Assembly: GCF_026212465.1 (NCBI RefSeq)
Contig: NC_080056.1
Coordinates: forward strand, 9,735,145 to 9,799,144
DNA from: Amaranthus tricolor
Lineage: Eukaryota > Streptophyta > Magnoliopsida > Caryophyllales > Amaranthaceae
Direction of reading: 5' to 3'
DNA: 64,000 nt
Position 1 is the stretch's first letter. Each line of letters opens with the position of its first letter. Position numbers and translations under genes: made by a program. Shown here one piece after another: positions 1 to 11,400 of this stretch. The notes beneath the pieces were generated by a model. It was not told the DNA's origin. It worked only from the letters and a program-made list of their open reading frames with translations, and made no database searches.

Positions 1-142
1 GCTTGAAATTACGTGCTAAGTTGCGTTTTTGAGGTATTTTTAATAGTTTTTGGCACTTTCTCGCAGAAACTTTTTCAAACAAGGTTTGTTCGGTCGAAAC
101 ATGGGACTGTAAACTTTTTGGTATATGTTATTGTGGTGAAAT
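1..142 (+). repeat. Satellite monomer fragment, end of forward array
   Basis: This matches the approximately 169-bp satellite that fills much of the window: TTGAAATTACGTGCTAAG, then T-runs, GGCACTTTCTCGC, and GGTATATGTTATTGTG. It is interrupted at 142 by the LTR element and resumes at 8487 in the same phase and orientation, so the two flanks belonged to one monomer before the insertion. Confidence 0.93.
138..142. other. Left target-site duplication (GAAAT)
   Basis: GAAAT directly precedes the TG that opens the left LTR. The same five bases follow the CA that closes the right LTR at 8486. Removing the element plus one copy restores an ordinary satellite stretch, TTGTGGTGAAATGGTTAGAA. Confidence 0.92.
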
Positions 143-2768
143 TGAAATATACTACATTTAATAATGTTTAAGTATAAGTTTATTAAGCTGATTGGAGTTA
201 TTAAGTAAGTTAATTCGAGTAATAATATTATTACTTTGATAATATTGACTCAAGTATTTGATTTGTTATCATTTTCAAGAAAGAGGTATATTTTATTATT
301 GTATAAACTTCGTATAAAGAGTACTTCGATAAAAGTGTATTTTGATTATATTTTATTAATTGATTACTATCTTATCTTTATAAAAATAAATTTAAATAAA
401 GTATTGAAAAATAAATTCCTAAATGCAATCTTTATTCATACTACCAATTACGAAATATTACATATTTCATAAATCGTTTATTATACCCTTACAACATGTC
501 TTAAATAAGATTGTCTTACGACGAGACGAATTTGATAGAATTTAACGGGTCAAAGCTAAAAATAAACCCATTCTTATCTCATTTAAACCGACACACATCT
601 TCCCTCACATTCAAAACCCACGCTTTACTTCCTCACCCTCTTCCCCATGACTGTTCTTCCTCCTCAACAGCCCTTGATCAATTTCTCCTCCACCAGCAGC
701 TGGCTCCTCCTCCACAAGCAGCAACTGACACCTCCCCGTCCTCCACAAGTAGCAGGTGGCAGCAACTAGCCGTGATCCACCCACCTAGCAGCAACAATTG
801 CTGCTTTGTGCCCTCCAAACAGCAACAAGCTGCTGTGACGCCAGCCCCACGCAGCCTTCCTTCACCATCACACACGGTGGGTCGCACCACCATACCAACT
901 CCTTCCTCTTTCTTCGATGGTGATTGAGGTAATCCACAAACTATTCTATTTAAGTATTAATTGAATGTTTTAAAGTAGTTTGGTATTTGTGGATTCAACT
1001 CGGGTCTTCGATTCAAATTTAGGTCTCAACTTGAACTTAAGAAGAGTATATGGATTCAATTAGTAATTTAGTTGTTTTTAGTGTTGATTAGAATTGGTTA
1101 TTTGAGTTATTTGGTTTCTAGTATACAATTTAGTATTTAGATATTGAAAGTTCAGCTCAAAAACTGTGTATTCTGTTTTGACCATTTTCGGGTCAGTTGT
1201 GATTGTTTCTAGGTTTTCGTGTCTGCATGAAAGTTGTAGAGCTTCGAGTTGCGATCACGTGGGCACTTGAATTGCTCCAAAATGAGTTTATATGAGAGAG
1301 TTATGCTCAAAATAGTGAAATACTAGCAGCCTGTCTTGGAAATCCATAACGAACCTTATGTTTTGGCTATTTTGGGATCGTTCTAATTGTTTCTAGGTTT
1401 TAGTGTCTTAATAAGAATAGTAGAGCTCTGTATAATGGTCGAGTAGCCACTTAAATCGTCTCATTTGGTTTCCGTATGAGTGAGTTATGCCTGTTTTAGT
1501 AAGAGGTGTCCTAAAACAATTACGGGATTTCTAATTTGGGATCAAGAGATATGGAAATTAATTGAATAATTAAATACTTTTGGATGAAGTATTAGATTTT
1601 GTTGAGACTTGTTAATTGTAGGAAGAATAAGGACCTTTGTGTTTAATAAATACATTCTAATAGATTAAGGGTCTTGGTGTAACCTTAAATCCTTGTGAAT
1701 CTTGATATGTAAGTATGAGATGGATGGACATTGAATTTACAAAATTGGTGGAACATGGTTGTTTATAAGAAAGTATTGGGTAATTAATATTCTTGAATCG
1801 ATTGTAAGATTTTAAAAGTTAGAATGTTTGCATAACTCTTGTTTAAGCTGCGATCTTAGGAGGAGATGTAATAAGTTACATGTTAGTTTGTAGTATCAAA
1901 CGCTTTGTTGTGATGTTATGTTTGTTATGCTTCAGGAGGCGACGTCATCGAGGAACCTTTCTAGTTGATAGTTGCGAATCGAACTTGACGCTTTGAAGCG
2001 TCGTCATTGGTGAGTAGTAGCATTACCTTAAAGGGTCTGGCCAGACTACTTTTTGGTGTAAAACAATTTTATCAAATTTCTTTTGAATTGGAAATTGTTG
2101 AGACAATTGTTGTTGTGAATGTTTATGCTGATATTATGATTTGGTCAATGGATCGGGCTTGCGAGCTGGTCATTGACAGAGTTGAGGAACATTGTTCCCT
2201 GCTCCCTGTTTGAGCGAATTGTCATTGAGATATTAACTAGCTTCACCTGAGAGTGACATAGCCTTAGAGCTATGGATGAGCCTCTCAACTAGACTCCCTG
2301 TGCGCACATAGATCTTGGGAACTGATGTTGCTTTTAAACCTGTGATATGAATTACTGTGTTTTGTTGTTTTGGCTTGTTACTTCTCATTCAGTTTAATCT
2401 GATTCCCTGTTGTTTCCATCGTATAGTTTGTTCACAGATCGGAACCGGTCGGGAACGATGGGTTAACGGTGTTGAATAGCGTTCCAAGGATGTATATTGA
2501 GCTGAGCACGTAGGAATTTGTAATTTTGTATTAGGTTTTTGGATAAATGTATATTTGTTTTGGTTGTGCTGGTTATATCGGTCTTGTAGAGAAGTGTATG
2601 ATTTTCTTGTGTATTAGTTAGATGTTGGCCTTGGGATTTAGGTGAGTTAGTAACGTTGAAGAGCTTGTGACCCCTTGCTTGAGTTTTGGAAGTGTGATTT
2701 CAGTTTCTTTGGAAACAAACCCAGTGATGACCCTGTTTACCCAGTCAACGGTAACTCGGGTTGTTGCA
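143..2768 (+). repeat. 5' LTR
   Basis: It begins TGAAATATACTACATTT and ends GGGTTGTTGCA. The paired copy at 5859-8486 is collinear over its whole length. About 500-920 holds a pyrimidine- and CAG/CTG-rich stretch that gives open frames on both strands (511-927 and 678-893); the forward frame is not kept in the 3' LTR copy, so I treat these as non-coding. Promoter and polyadenylation signals of the LTR could not be pinned down by eye. Confidence 0.92.
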
Positions 2769-2770
2769 GT

Positions 2771-2783
2771 TGGTATCAGAGCC
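2771..2783 (+). other. Primer-binding site, initiator tRNA-Met type
   Basis: TGGTATCAGAGCC lies two bases after the left LTR. This is the usual plant primer site, complementary to the 3' end of initiator methionine tRNA, from which minus-strand synthesis starts. It fixes the element's orientation as forward. Confidence 0.92.
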
Positions 2784-3878
2784 AACCCGCGACCGTGGCT
2801 AATCCTTAGGGTTAGTTTATCGAGCGGGCGTACAATCTTGGGAGTAAGGAAAAAACGTGACTTGAGGATTTAGATGTTTAAGATAAGAGATAGGAACAGA
2901 AGTGAATATGCTTGTGGAATTAACCTAGGTGTTTGAGTTAGTCTTGTTTTCTTAGAAATGTAGGATGTGAGGTGTGAGGATTACGGGGTAAAATGGGAAA
3001 ACGCTCTTAACGATTAATCGTGACAGTAAGAAGATTCAGTTTGATGATGTAGCGTTAGAATTTGTTTTCTGATGATGCCAATGTCTTGATGCTTATCATA
3101 GCTCCTTGTCGATTATTGTTTTAGTCGCTAGAATAGTATGTCCTAAGATTGCGAATCGTGTCACCTTGTTGCTAGCCCTTTTCTATCAGCTTTTATTTGT
3201 TGATCCATGATTGTGATTATAGCTTGGTGCATAAAAGCAAGGTCATCGGGTTGTGAAGTATGTATTGTTAGTGTTTTGTTGTAAGTAAGTTGAACTTTGA
3301 AAATGATTGTGACATAGTAGGAGAGTTAGTGAAGACAAAGTCCTGCACATCATTGATAGAAAAGCTTAAGTTAAGAGCAATTGATATTGATTTTCAAGCC
3401 TAGTGATTGAGTTGCACATAGTGTTTATATTTTGACATAAGCGATGAACTTTTAGTGTTATTGGATCTTGTCATATGTTGTCATCTATTTGAATATTGGA
3501 GCCTATAGATTTAGTAGAGTTATTAGAAAATTGTGTGATTATCATTAATAATGTACAAAGTTTCTTTTGTTGGTTAGAAGTGCAAATATAACTTAAAGAT
3601 GGAAGGTCACTGGCAAACTTGAGCTTTTGTTAATTACAAGAAGGTTGTATCAACATCAAGAATAGAAGTAGGTTTTCAACAAAAGTTGTTATAAAGGATC
3701 TTGAGTCATAGACTTAGGTTATCAAAATAGTATGGTTTATAGTTTAGAGATTTGGATGAAGAATGCAAATAAATTTTTAATTGAGGTTATAATAAACTAT
3801 ACTTTGGTTTCAGAATGGGTCAAGTTACTTATGAATTTATTAGGTTTTGATTGGCAAGTGGTGCATGATATCAACCTA
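2784..3878 (+). other. Element interior without recognisable gene
   Basis: This is where gag, protease, reverse transcriptase and RNase H would be expected. I see no long frame, no zinc knuckle and no reverse-transcriptase box. The short frame at 3732-3923 matters only for its last residues, which belong to the integrase remnant described next. The stretch is either a deleted gag-pol or unrelated filler carried by a non-autonomous family. Confidence 0.6.
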
Positions 3879-4184
3879 GGTGAGGTAGTTTATCGTCTTG
3901 CGTTACCAGCATCTTTTGACTGAGTGCATGACGTGTTTTGCGTATCCCAGCTAAGACAATACATTAGAGATGACTCACACGTTCTTCGGCCGAACAGTTG
4001 ACCCTGGATGATACCTTGCAGTACGAGGAGACCCCCCGTTCAGATCCTAGATAGGAAGGCGCGTGATACACGTTGAGGTAGTATAGCGCTTGTGAAGGTG
4101 CTATGGTCTAATCACGTTACCGAAGAAGCAACGTGGGAGGAAATAGATGCCATGAGACGCGATTATCCCTGGTTGTTTGCTTAG
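3879..4184 (+). pseudogene. Integrase C-terminus with chromodomain-like tail (remnant)
   Basis: The frame opening at 3879 reads GEVVYRLALPASFD, a stop, then VHDVFCVSQLRQYIRD. This matches the GE.AYRLALP...VH.VFHVS.L..Y signature at the end of plant Ty3/gypsy integrases. Further on come ILDRKAR, then LVKVLW, then HVTEEATWE, and finally YPWLF before a stop; this is the usual chromodomain-like tail that ties chromoviruses to heterochromatin. Breaks: TGA at 3921-3923, a frame slip near 4000 (the expected reading DDTLQYEE is in another frame) and a later in-frame TGA. It cannot encode a full protein, but the family assignment is good. Confidence 0.82.
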
Positions 4185-5845
4185 GCATTTCTATGTTTAT
4201 CGCTTTATAGCTATTGCATCTCCTTAGTCTTTGTGAATTAAGTTCGAGGACGAAAATCATTCTAAGTTGGGAGACATAGCTTTACGATATGTATGTTAGC
4301 TAGATATTGGAATATATGCTGGAGACTTAGTTTAACTTCGAGGACGAAGTTTATTTCAAGTTGGGTAGAATGTAACATTCGGAAAAAATTAATATTTTAA
4401 GACGAGTAAGTTTAAGAGAATTATCAGTGCGAGAATGATTCTAAATACACATGACATAAAATATTCTTAATTTAACTTCTTCTCCTCTTTTCCTTTTCTT
4501 TAAAAGAACAGATGTTTTTAAAAAGATCTCAAAATTTCAACTTGAAATATATATATACTCGAGTCAAGTATTCTTGAAATTGTTTTCCAAAAGATATTAT
4601 ATATACTCGGATAACTGGCAAAAGGAGTTGAGGGCCAAACTTATCGAGAATTGCGATGATGTTGTGCAAGAATGATTTGATGCAAAGAGTTTAAAAGAAA
4701 CATTTTGGGAAGATTGAAAGTTATGCGTTAATCGTGTGTTAAAATTGAAAATCTATAAAGGAATAAAGAATGTAGAAAAAGTGTTTGTGACATGTTCATT
4801 TTAATGATACTTGGATGAGAAATTTTAATTAAAGGAAAGTTTCGAAAGGAAACAAAGGTTAATGCAATTAATAGTAACTTAAAGTTATGTTGTAGTAAGT
4901 TTGATTGAATGGCCTATACGTGTTGAGGATAATGTAAAATTATGATTGAAAGAGCTTTCAACGGTTTCTAATGAATGATTGATAACTTTGGGACTCTATA
5001 AAGGTTTTATTGATGGTAAAATGTGAATTAAGAAAAAAAAAGGATCATTTGGAAGTATAAAGAATACTTAAATTGTGAGAGGTTTAACTTTGTAAGTGAG
5101 GAAATGTTTGGTTATTAAAGGTTAAAAAAAAAATTGGGATTGTATGAAACTATTAATGCTAAAACGTGAGTATAATAGAATAATGGTTTAGAAAAAAAAA
5201 TACGAATTTGAATGTCTAAAGGTTATTGAAGTTATTTCGGATGAATTTGTTATGGAATTTGAAGTTTTAAGCGTTAAATGAAGATTAGGGTTATAAATGT
5301 TATAATTTGAAGTAAGTTGATAATGATCGAGTTTGAGTTATTAAAAGTTGATAGAGAAATGATTGTGGATATCTTTAATGAATATGAGATTCAATAAATG
5401 ACTTTAGGTATTCATCTCAAAGTATCTCGGGAGTTATAAGAGTTTTTAATTAAAAATTTAATTGTAATTGGGAAACAACAAGTAAGTTGATGATTTAATA
5501 TCTCAAACTAAGGATATAAAAAAGGTTGAAATAACCAAATATGTAATTAAAGGTATTAAAGATTTTGAAGTAAGGTGGTTGATTTAAAGTACATGTGAAC
5601 GTTCACGTAAAGTAAATCGAGGTTGAAGTTTCAAATTTAAAGGTACGGAGTAATTCAATTGAGGTTAGTTGTGTTACCAATAAGTAATTCATCTTATATG
5701 ATTGAAAATTTATAGATATAGTATGTCTTGAATCAAAGTTGGGGAGTAACTAAAGTTTATTTGGTTCTCATTTCACAAAATTCGAGTTATATGTTATGAA
5801 GGATGATCAGAAGTGTAGGTATAATTTCGGGGACGAAATTATTTT
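4185..5845 (+). other. 3' untranslated interior with repeated pre-LTR motifs
   Basis: There is no coding signal; the sequence is AT-rich. Three copies of the motif (T)TCGRGGACGAA followed by AAGTTGGG lie at about 4240-4276, 4334-4376 and 5821-5858. In related plant elements this motif sits once, just before the 3' LTR. After the second copy comes TGTAACATTCGG, which looks like the first bases of a different LTR of this superfamily. The segment may therefore contain a partial LTR or duplicated end from a relative. Confidence 0.55.
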
Positions 5846-5858
5846 AAGTTGGGGAGAA
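5846..5858 (+). other. Polypurine tract
   Basis: AAGTTGGGGAGAA abuts the TG of the right LTR at 5859. It is in the position and composition expected for the plus-strand primer, though it contains two pyrimidines. Confidence 0.75.
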
Positions 5859-8486
5859 TGAAATAGACTACATTTAATAAAGTTTAATTATAAGTTTATT
5901 AAGCTGATTGGGGTTATTAAGTAAGTGAATTCGAGTAATAATATTATTACTTTGATAATATTGACTCAAGTATTTGATTTGTTAACATTTTCAAGAAAGA
6001 GGTATATTTTATTTAATGTATAAACTTCGTATAAAGAGTACTTCGATAAAAGTGTATTTTGATTATATTTTATTAATTGATTACTATCTTATCTTTGTAA
6101 AAATAAATATAAATAAAGTATTGAAAAATAAATTCCTAAATGCAATCCTTATTCATACTACCAATTACGAAATATTACTTATTTCATAAATCGTTTATTA
6201 TACCCTTACGGCATGTCTTCTATAAGATTGTCTTACGACGAGACAACTTTGATAGAATTTAACGGGTCAAAGTTAAAAATAAACCCATTCTTATCTCATT
6301 TAAACCGACATACCTCTTTCCTCACATTGAAAACCCACGCCTCACTTCCTCACCCTCTTCCCCACGGCTGTTCTTCCTCCTGAACAGCCCTTGGTCATTT
6401 TCTCCTCCACCAGTAGCTGCCTCCTCCTCCACAAGCAGCAACCGACACCTCCCCGTCCTCCACAAGTAGCAGGCGGCAGCAACTAGCCGTGATCCACCCA
6501 CCTAGCAGCAACAATTGCTGCTTTGTGCCCTCCAAACAGCAACAAGCTGCTGTGACGCCAGCCCCACACAGCCTTCCTTCACCATCACACACGGTGGGCC
6601 GCACCACCATACCAACTCCTTCCTCTTAATTCAATGGTGATTGAGGTAATCCACAAACTATTCCTTTTAAGTATTAATTGAATGTTTTAAAGTAGTTTGG
6701 TATTTGTGGATTTAATTAGGGTCTTTGATTCAAATTTAGGTATCAACTTGAACTTAAGATGAGTATATGGATTCAATTAGTAATTTAGTTGTTTTTAGTG
6801 TTGATTAGAATTGATTATTTTGGTTATTTGGTTTCTAGTATACAATTTAGTATTTAGATATTGAAATTTCAGCTCAAAAACTGAGTATTCTGTTTTGGCC
6901 ATTTTGCGGTCAGTTGTGATTGTTTTTAGGTTTTGGTGTCTGCATGAAATTTGTAGAGCTTCGAGTCACGATCACGTGGGCACTTGAATCGCTCCAAAAT
7001 GAGTTTATTTGAGAGAGTTATGCTAAACATAGTGAAATACCAGCAGGCTGTCTTGGAAATCCATAACGAACCTTCTGTTTTGGCTATTTTGGGATCGTTC
7101 TAATTGTTTCTAGGTTTTAGTGTCTGAATAAGAATAGTAGATCTCTGTATAATGGTCGCGCAGCCACTTAAATCGTCTCATTTGGTTTCTGTATGAGTGA
7201 GTTATGCCTGTTTTAGTAAGAGGTGTCCTAAAACCATTATGGGATTTTTAATTTGAGATCAAGAGATATGGAAATTAATTGGATAATTAAATACTTTTGG
7301 ATGAAGTATTAGATTCTGTTGAGACTTGTTAATTGTAGGAAGAACAATGACCTTTGTGTTTAATCAAATACATTCTAATAGATTAAGGGTCTTGGTGTAA
7401 CCTTAAATCCTTGTGAATCTTGATATGTAAGTATGAGATGGATGGACATTGAATTTACGAAATTGGTGGAACATGGTTTTTTATAAGAAAGTATTGGGTA
7501 ATTAATATTCTTGAATCGACTGTAAGATTTTAAAAGTTAGAATGTTAGCATAACTCATGGTTAAACTGCGGTCTTAGGAGGAGATGTAATAAGTTACATG
7601 TTAGTTTGTAATATCGAACGCTTTGTTGTGATATTATGTTTGTTATGCTTCAGGAGGCGACGTCATCGAGGAACCTTTCTAGTTGATAGTTGCGAATCGA
7701 ACTTGACTCTTTGAAGCGTCTTCATTGGTGAGTAGTAGCAGTCCCTTAAAGGCTCTGGCCAGACTACTTTTTGGTGTAAAACAATTTTATCAAAGTTCTT
7801 TTGAATTGGAAATTGTTGACACAATTGTTGTTGTGAATGTTTATGCTGATATTATGATATGGTCAATGGATTGGGCTTGCGAGCTGGTCATTGACGGATT
7901 TGAGGAACATTGTTCCCTGCTCCCTGTTCGAGCGAATTGTCATTGAGATATTGACTAGCTTCACCCGAGAGTGACATAGCCTTAGAGCTATGGATGAGCC
8001 TCTCAACTAGAGTCCCTGTGCGCACATAGATCTTGGGAACTGATGTTGCTTTTAAACCTATGATATGAATTACTGTGTTTTGTTGTTTTGGATTGTTACT
8101 TCACATCCAATTTAATCTGATTCCCTGTTGTTTCCATCTTTTAGTTTGTTCATAGATCAGAACCGGTCGGGAATGATGGGTTAACGGTGTTGAATAGCAT
8201 TCCAAGGATGTATATTGAGCTGAGCACGTAGGAATTTGTAATTTTGTATTAGGTTTTTGGATTAATGTATATTTGTTTTGGTTGTGCTGGTTATATCGGT
8301 CTTGTAGAGAATTGTATGATTATCTTGTGTATTAGTTAGATGTTGGCTTCGGGATTTGGCTGAGTTAGTCATGTTGAAGAGCTTGTGACCCCTTGCTTGA
8401 GTTTTGGAAGTGTGATTTCAGTTTCTTGGGAAACGAACCCAGTGATGACCCTGTTAACGCAGTCAACAGTAACTCGGGTTGTTACA
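5859..8486 (+). repeat. 3' LTR
   Basis: It begins TGAAATAGACTACATTT and ends GGGTTGTTACA. It is collinear with the left LTR, with scattered substitutions and small indels, for example GGAGTT versus GGGGTT near the start and TGCA versus TACA at the end. Confidence 0.92.
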
Positions 8487-8491
8487 GAAAT
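8487..8491. other. Right target-site duplication (GAAAT)
   Basis: GAAAT follows the terminal CA of the 3' LTR and equals the five bases at 138-142. Confidence 0.92.
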
Positions 8492-11400
8492 GGTTAGAAT
8501 CGAAAACAATATTCATATGCTTGAAATTACGTGCGAAGTTGGGTTTTTGAGCTTTTTTAACCGTTTTTGGCACTTTCTCAAATAAAGCGGTTCAGACTTT
8601 GTTTGTTTGGCTCGAAACTTAGCACACAACACTATTTGGTATATGTTATTGTGTTGAAATGGTTAGAATCGAAAACAATATTCATATGCTTGAAATTATG
8701 TGCTAAGTTGGGTTTTTTTTAGGCACTTTCTCAAATAAAGTAGTTCAAACTTGGTTTCTTTGGCACGAAACTTGGCACACAACACTATTTGGTATATGTT
8801 ATTGTGTTGAAATGGTTAGAATCCAAAACAATACTCATATGCTTCAAATTACGTGCTAAGTTGCGTTTTTGAGGTTTTCTTAAGTATTTTTGGAACTTTC
8901 TCGCATCAATTGGTTCAAACTTGTTTTGTTTCCCATGAAACTTGGCACACAACACTATTTTTTATACATAATTGTGTTGAATTGGTTAGAATCAAAAACA
9001 ATAGTCAGATGCTTGAAATTACAGGCTAAGTTGCGTTTTTGAGGTTTTTTAAGCGTTTTTTGCAATTTCTTACATAAAGTGGTTAAAATTTGGTTTGTTT
9101 CCTATGAAACCTGGCACACAAAACTATTTAGTATATTTTAATGTGTTAAAATGGTTTGAATGGAAAATAATTGTCCTATGTTTTAAATTACGTGCTAAGT
9201 TGTGTTTTGGAGGTTTTTTAAGCGTTTTTTGCACTTTCTTGCATAAAGTGGTTCAAAATTGGTTTTTTTGGCTCCAAACTTGGCCCACAAAACTAATTTG
9301 TATATGTTATTGTGTTGAAATGGTTTGCATCGAAAACAATATTCATATGCTTGAAATTATGTGCTATGTTGGGTTTTTGAGGTTTTTTAACAATGTTTGC
9401 ACTTTCTCAAATAAAATAGGTCAAAGTTGGATTGTATGGCTCGAACTTGGCACACAACCCTATTTTGTATATATTATTGTTTTGAAATGGTTAGAATCGA
9501 AAGCAATATTCATATGCTTGAAATTACGTGCTAAGTTGGTTTTTTAAGGTATTTTAACCGTTTTTTGCACTTTCTCAAATAAAGTTGTTCAAACTTGGTT
9601 TGTTTTGCACGAAATTTGGCACACAATACTATTTGGTATAAGTTGTTGTGTTGAAATGGTTACAAATTGATATGTTTGAAATTACGTGCTAAGTTTCGTT
9701 TTTGAGGTTTTTTTAGGCGTTTTTGGCGCTTTCTCGCATTAATTGGTTCAAACTTCTTTCGTTTCCCATGAAACTTGGCACACAACACTATTTGTTATAC
9801 ATAATTGTGTTGAAATAGTTAGAATCGAAAACAATTGCCAGATGCTTGAAATTACATGCTAAGTTGCGTTTTTGAGATTTTTTAAGCGTTTTTGGCACTT
9901 TCTTACATAAAGTGTTTCAAACTTGTTTTGTTTGGCACGAAACTTGGCACACAACACTATTTAGTATATTTTATTGTGTTGAAATGGTTTGAATCTTAAA
10001 TAATAGTCATATGCATTAAATTATGTGCTAAGTTGTGTTTTTTTAAGGTTTTTTAAGCGTTTTTGGCACTTTCTCGCATCAAGTGGTTCAAAATTGGTTT
10101 CTTTGGCTCGAAACTTTGTACACAACACGATTTTATATATGTTATTGTGTTGAAATTGTTAGCATCGAAAACAATATTCATATGCTTGAAATTACATGCT
10201 AAGTTGGGTTTTTGGCGTTTTTTAACCGTTTTTGACACTATCTCAAATAAAGTAGGTCAAACTTGGTTTGTATGGCTCGAAACTTGGTACACAACACTAT
10301 TTGGTATATGTTATTGTGTTGAAATGGTTAGAATCGAAAACAATATGCATATGGTTGAAATTATGTGCTAAGTTTGTTTGTTGAGGTATTGTAACTGTTT
10401 TTTTGGCACTTTCTCAAATAAAGTAGTTCAAACTTGCTTTGTTTGGCACAAAACTTGGCACACAATACTATTTGGTAAATGTTATTGTGTTGAAATGGTT
10501 AGAATCCAAGACAATACTCATATGTTTGAAATTACGTGCTAATTTTGCGTTTTTGAGGTTTTTTTTAGGGGTTTTTGGTACTTTCTCCCATCAATTGGTT
10601 CAAACTTATTTCGTTTCCCATGAAACTTGGCACAACTATTTGTTATACATAATTATGTTGAAATGGTTAAAATCGAAAACAATAGCCAGATGCTTGAAAT
10701 TCCATGTTAAGTTGCGTTTTTGTGATTTTTTAAGCGTTTTTTGCACTTTCTTACATAAAGTGTTTCCAACTTTGTTTGTTTGGGACGAAACTTGGCACAC
10801 AACACTATGTAGTATATTTTATTGTGTTGAAATGGTTTGAATCTTAAATAATAGTCATATGCTTTAAATTACATGCTAAGTTGCGTTTTTAAGGTTTTTT
10901 AAGCATTTTTGGCACAATCTCGCATAAAGTGGTTCAAAATTGGTTTCTTTGGCTCGAAACTTGGTACACAACACGATTTTGTATATGTTATTGTGTTGAA
11001 ATGGTTAGCATCGAAAACAATATTTATATGCTTGAAATTACGTGCTAAGTTTGGTTTTTGAGGTTTTTTAACCGTTTTTGACACTTTCTCAAATAAAGTG
11101 GGTCAAACATGGTTTGTATGGCTCGAAACTTGGTACACAACAATATTTGGTATATGTTATTGTGTTGAAATGGTTAGAATCGAAAACAATAATCATATCC
11201 ATGAAATTATGTGCTAAGTTTGTTTTCTGAGGTATGTTAACTGTTTTATCGCACTTTCTCAAATAAAGTAGTTCTAAGTTGGTTTGTTTGGCAAGAAACT
11301 TGGCACACAATACTATTTGGTAAATGTTGTTGTGTTGAAATGGTTAGAATCCAAGACAGTACTCATATGTTTGAAATAACGTGTTATGTTGCGTTTTTGA

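Larger units (their letters stand above)
143..8486 (+). mobile_element. LTR retrotransposon, Ty3/gypsy chromovirus-type, internally deleted
   Basis: The element is about 8.3 kb with two long LTRs (2626 and 2628 bp) starting TG and ending CA, a primer-binding site two bases after the left LTR, a purine-rich tract just before the right LTR, and a perfect 5-bp target duplication. The interior is only 3.09 kb, against the several kilobases needed for gag-pol. The only recognisable coding remnant is the end of an integrase with a chromodomain-like tail (3879-4184), which places it in Ty3/gypsy. It is therefore a non-autonomous deletion derivative or a decayed copy. The LTRs differ by about a dozen changes in their first 350 bases, so the insertion is not recent. 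Confidence 0.93.

Noticed and set aside
511..927. Ser/Thr/Pro-rich frame of 138 codons in the 5' LTR as a host or viral-type gene
   Set aside because: The same region of the 3' LTR does not keep the frame, and the opposite strand is open as well; the composition reflects a CAG/CTG- and pyrimidine-rich LTR segment.
2771..2783. tRNA gene
   Set aside because: Only the 13-base primer-binding word is present, directly after an LTR; there is no cloverleaf around it.
1..8491. Two separate solo LTRs rather than one element
   Set aside because: Primer site, polypurine tract and a matching GAAAT on the outer sides show a single insertion of a complete LTR-interior-LTR unit.
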